Notes under the pieces: model-generated | Told to the model about the DNA's origin: nothing | What the model saw: the letters and a program-made list of their open reading frames with translations, nothing else | The model's database searches: none | In this document: positions 13,902 to 21,373 of the stretch, piece by piece | Layout of the letters: each line of letters opens with the position of its first letter | How positions within the stretch are numbered: the stretch's first letter is position 1 | Program-made: the position numbers and the translations under genes | NCBI GenBank assembly: GCA_900550645.1 | Contig: URTA01000036.1 | Location: 1-27,148 of the forward strand | DNA from: an uncultured Porphyromonadaceae bacterium | GTDB lineage: Bacteria; Bacteroidota; Bacteroidia; Bacteroidales; Muribaculaceae | Direction: 5' to 3' | DNA: 27,148 nt

Positions 13902-14993
13902 TCAGTCGTTTGTGTCCCTTTGCGAGGAACGGTTTGTTTTCTTGCCGCCGGCGATGTATATCATCGTGTAGATGCCGAGAATGATGAGCATGACGGTCTG
14001 CGCCGACCATACGAGCATCGAGAACGCAGCCCCCTGCGCGTCGGTTATGCCATAGACCGCGAGACCGAACATCACGGCGATGTTCCACGGCCCGAGGCCG
14101 CCGTTGGAGGGGATAGCCATTCCTATGGAGCTGAGCACGAAAGCCACGAGGCAGGGTGTCAGCCCGTAGCCTTGCGCTGCGTCGCCGCAGAGTTCGCGTG
14201 TGAAGGGGAAGGCGAAGAAGGCGACATACAGCTGCAGGAAATAGCATGCCCAGATGGCGAATGTGAGCAGCAGAAACTGCCCGCGCCCTTTCATGCGCCC
14301 CACGACAGCGAAGCCTTGCCACAGCTCGCGGCATATTTTCTTGATGCGCATGACCCACTTGTTGCCGCGCAGCGCGACGGCGAGCCACCACACTGCGGCA
14401 ACCGCTACTGCCAGTCCTGTCCAGAACCACACGTTGCCGGCCAAGTCGATAATGTCCTGCCCGACAGGGTATTTGGTCAGGAAGGCGTTGAGAGCAGGTG
14501 CTGCGACGATGAATGTAAGCAATGTGAGCGTCAGCACCATCACCGTGTCGGAGAGGCGGTCTGCTACCATAGAGCCGAGCACGCCGGTGAGCGGAGTCTT
14601 CTCGCGCTGCGCAATGTATGTGCAACGCCACACCTCGCCGAGACGCGGGAAGAGCAGGTTGAGGGCGTATGTGCCGAATATGGACACGCACAGGGCGTGC
14701 ATAGGGGGTGTCACGCCCATGCCGCGCAGCTGAAGCCGCCAGCGTGCGGCGCGGAAGATGTGCGAGAACACGCTGATGCCCATGGCTGCGAGTATCCACC
14801 CGTAGTCAACGCCGCTGTCGATGATGTGCATCATCTCGCCGAAATCGACTTTCTTGAAGATGTACCACACGAGCAGCACCGTGAGGGCGAGGGGCAGCCC
14901 GTAGCGCACCAGCAGCGACAGGAACCCCTTCTTGCGGGGATTTCCGCCAGCCAGCGCAGTGTCTGCGGATGCCATTGAGTCGTTGTTTGCCAT
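13902..14993 (-). CDS. Flippase-like integral membrane protein (AglD/MprF N-terminal type)
   Basis: The start is taken at the ATG at 14993 (MANNDSMASADT), giving 363 aa. The upstream in-frame extension crosses the promoter region and looks non-coding. The protein has about eight hydrophobic helices and motifs of the lysylphosphatidylglycerol-synthase transmembrane (flippase-like) family. These are FRAARWRLQL near residue 80, NLLFPRLGEVWR (about 112-123), and a late SNGGLGPWN segment. Relatives move lipid-linked substrates across the inner membrane or flip lysyl-lipids; the substrate here is unknown. No synthetase domain is fused. A TATCTTTGC element at 15026-15034 lies upstream on the same strand. 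Confidence 0.85.
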   Translation of the reverse strand: MANNDSMASADTALAGGNPRKKGFLSLLVRYGLPLALTVLLVWYIFKKVDFGEMMHIIDSGVDYGWILAAMGISVFSHIFRAARWRLQLRGMGVTPPMHALCVSIFGTYALNLLFPRLGEVWRCTYIAQREKTPLTGVLGSMVADRLSDTVMVLTLTLLTFIVAAPALNAFLTKYPVGQDIIDLAGNVWFWTGLAVAVAAVWWLAVALRGNKWVMRIKKICRELWQGFAVVGRMKGRGQFLLLTFAIWACYFLQLYVAFFAFPFTRELCGDAAQGYGLTPCLVAFVLSSIGMAIPSNGGLGPWNIAVMFGLAVYGITDAQGAAFSMLVWSAQTVMLIILGIYTMIYIAGGKKTNRSSQRDTND

Positions 14994-15025
14994 TGCGGAA
15001 TGGAATGTATGAAGTGTCGTAATTT

Positions 15026-15034
15026 GCAAAGATA
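15026..15034 (-). promoter_or_regulatory. -7 element upstream of the flippase-like gene
   Basis: The minus strand reads TATCTTTGC, a full TAnnTTTG match, 33 nt before the ATG at 14993. No clear -33 TTTG is present at the expected distance. Confidence 0.55.
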
Positions 15035-15163
15035 GTGATTTTTGCCGTACCTTGTGCGCTGTCAGGCGGAAAATCCGACAGAAACGCACGCCCTGCCCGA
15101 TATTGAGGCGAGAAAGCCATTCGTGTTTTGTCTCGCGGGTGCGGAAATCTCGCGATTTATATC

Positions 15164-15172
15164 TACCTTTGC
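15164..15172 (+). promoter_or_regulatory. -7 element upstream of the TPR/AraC regulator
   Basis: TACCTTTGC matches the TAnnTTTG consensus. Transcription would begin at about 15176-15180. That leaves almost no leader for an ATG at 15181, and so favours the ATG at 15226 as the start of the regulator. Confidence 0.55.
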
Positions 15173-15225
15173 AATGACAAATGGATGCACGTATTATCAA
15201 TGCGGTTTTTGGCGGGCTTGTCCCG

Positions 15226-16884
15226 ATGCTAAAGCGTCTCGTACTCTGCATGTCGCTGATTTTCTGTTTGGCAGCAGCATGTTTGCTGCCCAGCTGCAAT
15301 GATGCGGCATACACCGGCGAGGAGGCTCGTGTCGTGGACAAGCAGCTCCTCAAACTGCCCGAGGATTCCCTTGCTTCGTTGGCTGCCCGGTATATCAAGG
15401 AGGCAGCTACAGCAGACAGCGCGTCCATCTGTTTCATGATACTCGCTGACCGTACGGCTGATGCCACTACACCGGAGGGGATAGACCGGAACGTCAATGC
15501 AAATATCTGTCTCGGGTACATATTCATGACTTATATGGATGACTATCACCGGGCATACGATTATTTGCGCTTAAGCGAGGAAAAGGCTGTCGCCGCCGGC
15601 TGTGACCGCTACCTCCCTTACATATACCTTAACGAGTGGGTGTCGGCGGATCATTGCTGGGAAATAAGCGGCAACTGGCAGGGAGACAATCACTTGTCAA
15701 CGCGGTTGCTGGAAAAGGCACTTGCCAAAGCTGTCGAGACCAACGAATGGCGCGTCATGTCAACAATTTTCCATAACTTGGTCCATTCATCAATTGAGAA
15801 CGACCCGCGCAGACTGCGGAAATACTATGATGCATATCGGAAAGTTCACATTCCCCGCCAAGATCCGCTGAGCGAATACACCAAACAGCTTATGGCTGGA
15901 GTTGAGAAGGTTCTTGCCGGCGATTATTTAGCTGCGGCTCAACAGTTTGACCGATTGGGTTCAAAAGCGTTGACCAAAGATGAGCCTATGGGAAGGGAGT
16001 TGCGCAATTCAAGCCTGTTTTTCAAGGCGGTGTGCTTGGAGAAAGCTGGGAAAACAAAGGAAAGCGAACAAACATTAGAGAGTCTATGCCAAACTGTTGA
16101 CAGCGCGGATGCCCCATCGTCGAGAATGTGGATAAACGCTGTGCTGTACAAATTTCACCAAAGGCATGGCAATGCAGAGGAAGCCATGAGGCACAAAATG
16201 GCATACTACGAGGCGAAAGAGGACATAATGCGCAACAGTTCTGTATACAGCGTGGACGGCATTTCCTTTTTGAGCAAGCTCCGCAACGTCAGGGAGGAGG
16301 TGGCTGAAGAGAAGGAACGCAGCCGGCAGATGCAGTGGACGCTTATGGGGCTTGCTGTGATTTTTGTGATAACCATAGTCTTCCTCGTGTCATATACCTC
16401 TGTGCAGAGGAAGAGACGGAGAGCCATACAGTCACTGTATGAGAAGAACATGGAGCTGTTCCAAGGCAGAAAAGACGACTCTGAACCGGGTACCTGCAAT
16501 TTGGTGGAAGACTCTGTCTCTGCTGCTCAACAGGAAGCATCGCGCGAGTTGGCAGAAAAAATAGCCCAGGTATTTGCCACTCCGTCGGTAATATGCAGCA
16601 CTGACTTTTCACTTGATGAGCTGAGCCGGCTCGTAGGGTCAAACACCACTTACGTTTCAAATGTGTTGAACGCCTGTTTCAACCAGAATTTCTATTCCGT
16701 ATTGTGTCAACGCCGCATTGCCGAGGCTGTCAGGATTTTGTCGACACGCAGCTTTGACAACCTTACCATTGAGGCTGTCGCCGAGATGGTGGGCATCAAA
16801 TCACGTAGCAATTTCTCTGCCCTGTTTAAGAAATCCACAGGCATGAGTCCGTCGGAGTTCAGGAAAATGTCGCAAAAGAACTAA
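15226..16884 (+). CDS. Membrane-anchored TPR regulator with C-terminal AraC-type DNA-binding domain
   Basis: From the ATG at 15226 this is a 552-aa protein. A signal sequence with a lipobox-like LPSC (C24) opens it. A predicted periplasmic helical repeat region (about 35-350) of TPR type follows. One transmembrane helix lies at about 371-391, then a basic stop-transfer (QRKRRR), a short cytoplasmic linker, and an AraC helix-turn-helix pair (about 455-552: FSLDELSRLVGSN...IEAVAEMVGIKSRSNFSALFKKSTGMSPSEFRK). This plan is common in Bacteroidales and is thought to carry an envelope signal straight to DNA. The target is unknown. The BspA-like gene immediately downstream, with its own promoter, is a natural candidate. 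The start is preferred because of the promoter at 15164-15172. Confidence 0.88.
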   Translation: MLKRLVLCMSLIFCLAAACLLPSCNDAAYTGEEARVVDKQLLKLPEDSLASLAARYIKEAATADSASICFMILADRTADATTPEGIDRNVNANICLGYIFMTYMDDYHRAYDYLRLSEEKAVAAGCDRYLPYIYLNEWVSADHCWEISGNWQGDNHLSTRLLEKALAKAVETNEWRVMSTIFHNLVHSSIENDPRRLRKYYDAYRKVHIPRQDPLSEYTKQLMAGVEKVLAGDYLAAAQQFDRLGSKALTKDEPMGRELRNSSLFFKAVCLEKAGKTKESEQTLESLCQTVDSADAPSSRMWINAVLYKFHQRHGNAEEAMRHKMAYYEAKEDIMRNSSVYSVDGISFLSKLRNVREEVAEEKERSRQMQWTLMGLAVIFVITIVFLVSYTSVQRKRRRAIQSLYEKNMELFQGRKDDSEPGTCNLVEDSVSAAQQEASRELAEKIAQVFATPSVICSTDFSLDELSRLVGSNTTYVSNVLNACFNQNFYSVLCQRRIAEAVRILSTRSFDNLTIEAVAEMVGIKSRSNFSALFKKSTGMSPSEFRKMSQKN

Positions 16885-17016
16885 TCTGTTTACAATCAGA
16901 GTGTTGTCTGTGCTGTGAAGAGGCGGTGCTATTGTCTTCAGAAGTGCTTTTGGTTGAAATTTATTCATTGACACCGGTATAGGCGTGATATTGTTCCTGT
17001 GAGCCGAAAATATGGC

Positions 17017-17024
17017 TAACTTTG
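17017..17024 (+). promoter_or_regulatory. -7 element of the BspA-like gene
   Basis: TAACTTTG matches the Bacteroidota -7 consensus 53 nt before the ATG at 17077. A TTG at 16991-16993 is 23 nt upstream, slightly longer than the usual spacer, so the promoter may need an activator. Confidence 0.55.
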
Positions 17025-17076
17025 TCCGCAACGAGAGTACCAACCCTATTCAAAAACCCACAAACAAAAAAGAACT

Positions 17077-19062
17077 ATGAAGAGAACATTACTCATTGCG
17101 GCGTTATGCTCATGCGTGGCACTGCCGTCGCTGGCGGAATCGTTCACGGAGGGCAAGCTGGTGTACAACGTGACTGATGCCGAAAACCTCACGGTGGAAA
17201 TTGCCGAAGTGGCAGAAAGCGCGGCTGCGTTGTCGCAAGCCGACATTGCATCGACTGTTGTCCACGGCGGCAAGACCTACACCATAACCGCTATCGGCGA
17301 CGAGGCATTCTATGGGGCAGTTTTCGAGGGCGACATCACTTTCCCCGTCACGTTGGCAAGCATCGGCGAGTGTGCGTTTGAGGAAGCGTTCTGTGTAATG
17401 CCGGGACAAGACGACGTAGAGGACGAGGACAAGGTTCGCGCTTCATTCACATTCTCGTCGCCGCTGTCTTCGATAGCTGACGGTGCATTCGCGTGGTCGG
17501 TGATGAAGAACCTGACACTGCCCGGCACATTGGCGACACTCGGCGACAACGTGTTCAATTATTCCGAAGTCGAGGCATTCCTCGTGACAGGAACAGGTTC
17601 TGCCTACGCCTCGCAGGACGGACTGCTTCTGAGTGCCGACAAAAAGACGCTGATTGCGTACCCGAGCGCAAGCGCCACCGTGGAGTTTACCGTTCCCTCT
17701 TTTGTGGAGAACATTGGCGAGGGCGCGTTCTATGGAGGTCAGGTATACCTCGAAAAAGTAGTTTTTCCGACTACCGTGAAGAGTATTGGCATCAACGCTT
17801 TCCGTGATTCTGCCGGAATCAGTTCGGTGATAATCCAAAATCCGGACATTGAACTTGGCGAAGCGGCATTCTTCGGCCTTGAGGGTGTCACTGAATTGCA
17901 GCTGCCTGTCGGCCTCAAAAGCATACCGAAACGCTGCTTCTTTGATTTGTCGAGCCTTAAGACACTCGTCATCCCCGAAGGTGTGACTTCCATTGGTGAT
18001 GAAGCCCTAAGCTGGGGCGGGTTTACTGAGATAACATTTCCCTCAACGCTCGTGTCTACCGGACGTACATCCATGAGCCAGTGCGTTGATTTGACTTCGG
18101 TACAGCTTCCAGCGTCTATGCAGACCCTCGGCGAGTTCACTTTCGCAGAGTGCAGTTCACTTGTTTCTGTATCGCTTGGCGGCACCAAGACTGTGGGCGA
18201 AAACGCATTCTCCAGCTGTACCGCACTCAAGGAAGTGACAGGGGCAAATGTTGAGACATTGGCTGACGGGGTGTTCTTCGGCTGCACAGCCCTCGAGAAA
18301 TTCCCGCAGTTACCTGCTCTCAAATCAATAGGCGCGGTCGTTGTGTTGGGGTGCAAGTCGCTGACAGAGTTTGTTATACCGGCCTCCGTGACGACTGTCG
18401 GACGCGGAATAGCAGCCAATGCAACCGCACTGCCCGCAATTGCAGTTGCCGATGGCAACGAGTGTTTTGCCGCGATTGACGGTGTGCTTTACGACAAAGG
18501 TGTTACCAAGCTGCTTGCTTACCCCTGCGGTCGCCCGGAAACCAGCTTCACGCTCCCCGCTTCAGTCGTTTCCGTTGAGGATATGGCTTGCAGGGCATCC
18601 AACATAAAAGAGTTCAATGCTGTGAACAATGACAACCTCACGGCAATCCGCAACATGGCGTTCCTCGGCTGCAACGACCTGACAACGGTCTCTTTGGGCA
18701 AGAATGTGGCTGAAATCAACAGCGCATTCAAAAATTGTGCTGCGATAACCAATGTCATCAGCCTCAACCCTGTGCCGCCAACAGGGGGTGTCTTCGCTGA
18801 TGCAGTTTATCAGGATGCTGCGCTCTATGTTGTTTCCGACGCTGCCAAAGCAGCATACGCTGAAGACGCAGACTGGGGCAAATTCCAGAATGCGTCAATT
18901 GCCGAAGTCGGCATCAGTGCAGTTGCATGCGACGAGCCTGCTGCTGCTGAATACTTCGACACTATGGGACGCAAATCTTCCGAACCATTCCGCGGAAGCG
19001 TGAACATCGTGGTCTACACATTCCCGGACGGGACTAAGAAGGTGGAAAAGAAGATGATGTAA
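17077..19062 (+). CDS. Secreted BspA-like leucine-rich-repeat protein
   Basis: This 661-aa protein has a signal peptide (about 1-20, MKRTLLIAALCSCVALPSLA). It then shows a long array of LRR_5/BspA-type repeats of about 23 residues, with the typical core of a loop such as IGEGAFYG then LEKVVFPTTVKSIG (clear from about 65 to 580). The C-terminus ends in a short beta-rich segment (DTMGRKSSEPFRG... GTKKVEKKMM). It resembles the terminal modules seen on exported Bacteroidales proteins, but I would not call it a type IX sorting signal. Such proteins are surface-exposed and linked to adhesion or host interaction in Tannerella and relatives. It has its own promoter and a terminator at 19101-19130. 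A gene for a TPR/AraC regulator is directly upstream. Confidence 0.88.
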   Translation: MKRTLLIAALCSCVALPSLAESFTEGKLVYNVTDAENLTVEIAEVAESAAALSQADIASTVVHGGKTYTITAIGDEAFYGAVFEGDITFPVTLASIGECAFEEAFCVMPGQDDVEDEDKVRASFTFSSPLSSIADGAFAWSVMKNLTLPGTLATLGDNVFNYSEVEAFLVTGTGSAYASQDGLLLSADKKTLIAYPSASATVEFTVPSFVENIGEGAFYGGQVYLEKVVFPTTVKSIGINAFRDSAGISSVIIQNPDIELGEAAFFGLEGVTELQLPVGLKSIPKRCFFDLSSLKTLVIPEGVTSIGDEALSWGGFTEITFPSTLVSTGRTSMSQCVDLTSVQLPASMQTLGEFTFAECSSLVSVSLGGTKTVGENAFSSCTALKEVTGANVETLADGVFFGCTALEKFPQLPALKSIGAVVVLGCKSLTEFVIPASVTTVGRGIAANATALPAIAVADGNECFAAIDGVLYDKGVTKLLAYPCGRPETSFTLPASVVSVEDMACRASNIKEFNAVNNDNLTAIRNMAFLGCNDLTTVSLGKNVAEINSAFKNCAAITNVISLNPVPPTGGVFADAVYQDAALYVVSDAAKAAYAEDADWGKFQNASIAEVGISAVACDEPAAAEYFDTMGRKSSEPFRGSVNIVVYTFPDGTKKVEKKMM

Positions 19063-19100
19063 GCCGCAAAGGATAATTGATAAGAGCAATAAATGAGAAT

Positions 19101-19130
19101 GAGGGTGCAGTTCAAATGAGCTGCACCCTC
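19101..19130. terminator. Hairpin terminator between the LRR gene and galM
   Basis: The arms GAGGGTGCAG (19101-19110) and CTGCACCCTC (19121-19130) form a perfect 10-bp stem with a 10-nt loop. It lies between the convergent stops at 19062 and 19151. T-runs are short on both sides. Confidence 0.72.
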
Positions 19131-19150
19131 GGTTATGTAGTGTGTATATG

Positions 19151-20197
19151 TCAGTCGGTGAGGAGGTGGAAGCGTATGGTGCGGCGGTAGGTCTCGCCAG
19201 GCCGTAGTGTCTGCGTCGGGAAACAGGGCTGGTTTGGCGCGTCAGGCACTCCTTGCATTTCGATGGCTATCCCCTCGTAGTCGCGGTACGGCCGTCCCTC
19301 GCGGTTCTCTGGCGAGCCGTCGAGCCAATTGCCTGTGTAGACGTGAGCATCGGGCTGGTCGGAGTCGATGACGAGCCGCCGGCCGGAGCGTGCGGCTCGC
19401 AGTATCACTGCTCCCGAAATCATCTTCCCTTCTTCCCAGCCGTTGACGAGCCACCCTGCATCGTAGCCCTTGCCGTATTTCAATGCCGGGAAGTCTGCTG
19501 CGATGTCCTCGCCCACGCGCTTGAACGTGCGGAAGTCCATGGGTGTGCCGCTGACGTGCGCTTTCTCGCCTGTCGGGATGAGCGTGTCGTCAGTGGGAAT
19601 GTACCGGTCGGCGCGTATCAGGAGCGTGTGGTCGAGAGCACTGCCCGAGTCTGCACCGTCGAGGTTCCAATATGTATGGTTGGTCAGGTTGACAACAGTC
19701 GGCGCATCAGTAGTTGCCGAGAACTCGAGCGACAGCGTGTTGTCGTCGCTCCAGCGGTATCTGACTGTGGCATCGAGCGTGCCGGGGTAGTTCTCCTCGC
19801 CGTCCTCGCTGCGGTATGTGAATATGATGCCGTCCTTCGTTTCGCTGGCGTTCCAGATGCGGTTCTGGAAGCCTGTCGGGCCGCCGTGCAGGGCATTCGG
19901 GCCGTTGTTGACGTTGAGCTGGTAGGTCTTGCCGTCTATCTCGAGGTGTCCCCTGGCGATGCGGTTGGCGTAGCGTCCCGGGACTTTGCCGAGGCATGGG
20001 CCGTCGCCGAGGTATGATGCCGGGTCGCGGTATGACAGTACGACATTGGCAGACCGCCCATTGCTGTCTGGCACATTGACGGCGAGTATTCCCGCGCCGA
20101 GGGTTGACAGTTCCACTGAAGCCCCCGAGGCGTTGACGAGCGTGAATATGGTGATTTCACCAGCCGGCGAGGGGGCGGTGCGTTTAGTTATTTCCAT
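19151..20197 (-). CDS. galM: Galactose mutarotase (aldose 1-epimerase)
   Basis: This 348-aa enzyme interconverts alpha- and beta-galactose so that galactokinase receives its preferred anomer. Family motifs are GKVPGRYANRIARG (N-terminal), NNGPNALHGG with the catalytic-site histidine, VVNLTNHTYWNLDG with the second histidine, and the later acidic segment EGIAIEMQGVPDAPNQP carrying the catalytic glutamate. The start at 20197 gives a normal length for the family with no signal peptide, so it is cytoplasmic. It follows galK by 13 nt and is the last gene of the beta-galactosidase-galK-galM operon. Confidence 0.94.
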   Translation of the reverse strand: MEITKRTAPSPAGEITIFTLVNASGASVELSTLGAGILAVNVPDSNGRSANVVLSYRDPASYLGDGPCLGKVPGRYANRIARGHLEIDGKTYQLNVNNGPNALHGGPTGFQNRIWNASETKDGIIFTYRSEDGEENYPGTLDATVRYRWSDDNTLSLEFSATTDAPTVVNLTNHTYWNLDGADSGSALDHTLLIRADRYIPTDDTLIPTGEKAHVSGTPMDFRTFKRVGEDIAADFPALKYGKGYDAGWLVNGWEEGKMISGAVILRAARSGRRLVIDSDQPDAHVYTGNWLDGSPENREGRPYRDYEGIAIEMQGVPDAPNQPCFPTQTLRPGETYRRTIRFHLLTD

Positions 20198-20210
20198 GGC
20201 AGCGTGCGGT

Positions 20211-21350
20211 TTATGATATGCGGCGTGCGCCGTCGGAGATTACCACGTCATACACTTTCGGCTCGTGTCCGTAGCGGTCGGCAAAGCGGCGGACGGCATC
20301 GGCAATGAAGCGGTCGTGGATGTCGTCACGCACCAGGTTGATGGTGCAGCCGCCGAAGCCGCCTCCCATGATGCGCGAGCCGGTCACGCCATTCTCGCGG
20401 GCTATGTCGTTGAGGAAGTCGAGTTCCTCGCAGCTCACCTCGTAGTCGTGCGACAGTCCCCGGTGTGTCTCATACATCTTGCGTCCCACGGTCTCGTAGT
20501 CGCCAGCGTTGAGGGCGTCGCACACGTCGAGGACGCGCTGCTTCTCCTCGATGACGAATTTTGCGCGGAAATAGTCCTCGGCGGTGATGCGGCTCTTGAC
20601 TGCGTCGAGCATGGCCATGTCGGCATCGCGCAGTGTCGTCACGCCGAGTTCATGCGCCACGCGCTCGCACGATTCGCGGCGGCGGTTGTAGGGTGAATCC
20701 TTCAGTTCGTGTTTGACAGCGGAATCGAGCAGCACGAGCTTGTAGCCCTGCGGGTTGAAGGGGAAATATTCATATTCCATAGAGCGGCAGTCGAGGCGCA
20801 TCAGGTTGCCCTTCTTGCCGAATACGGAGGCGAACTGGTCCATTATGCCGCAGTTCACGCCGCAGTAGTTGTGTTCTGTAGACTGTCCTATGCGTGCCAG
20901 CTCAAACTTGTCGATGGCGTTGCCGTTGTACATGTCGTTTAGCGCGAATGCGAAGCAAGATTCGAGGGCTGCAGACGAGCTGAGTCCTGCGCCGAGAGGG
21001 ATGTTGCCGGCAAACACCGCGTCAAAACATTCGACTTTGCCGCCGCGCTTCTGTATCTCGCGGCATACGCCGAATATGTAGCGGGCCCACCCCTGCGAGG
21101 GGGCATCTTCCTCACGAGTGCCGAACTCGACATACTCGTTGATGTCAATGGAGAAAACGCGCACTTTGTCAAGGCTGTTGGGTCGGATGTCTGCCATTAT
21201 CACCTTATCAATTGCGCCTGGGAATACGAAGCCGCCGTTGTAGTCGGTGTGTTCGCCTATGAGGTTTATGCGTCCTGCGGAGGCGTAGAGCGTGCCTTTG
21301 CCGCCGAAACGCTGGTCAAATACTTGTTCTATACGTTCTTGCATTTCCAT
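20211..21350 (-). CDS. galK: Galactokinase
   Basis: This 379-aa GHMP-family kinase phosphorylates galactose to galactose-1-phosphate in the cytoplasm, the first step of the Leloir pathway. The galactokinase signature GRINLIGEHTDYNGG lies near residue 26. The ATP-binding loop is PLGAGLSSSAALE (near 117-129), and the third GHMP motif GSRIMGGGFGGCTINL is near the C-terminus. Length is normal. It starts 24 nt after the beta-galactosidase stop, so it is cotranscribed. The start at 21350 is used; Met3 is an alternative. No galT is visible in the window. Confidence 0.96.
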   Translation of the reverse strand: MEMQERIEQVFDQRFGGKGTLYASAGRINLIGEHTDYNGGFVFPGAIDKVIMADIRPNSLDKVRVFSIDINEYVEFGTREEDAPSQGWARYIFGVCREIQKRGGKVECFDAVFAGNIPLGAGLSSSAALESCFAFALNDMYNGNAIDKFELARIGQSTEHNYCGVNCGIMDQFASVFGKKGNLMRLDCRSMEYEYFPFNPQGYKLVLLDSAVKHELKDSPYNRRRESCERVAHELGVTTLRDADMAMLDAVKSRITAEDYFRAKFVIEEKQRVLDVCDALNAGDYETVGRKMYETHRGLSHDYEVSCEELDFLNDIARENGVTGSRIMGGGFGGCTINLVRDDIHDRFIADAVRRFADRYGHEPKVYDVVISDGARRIS

Positions 21351-21373
21351 ATTGCATCTTGTTTTTGAGGGAC

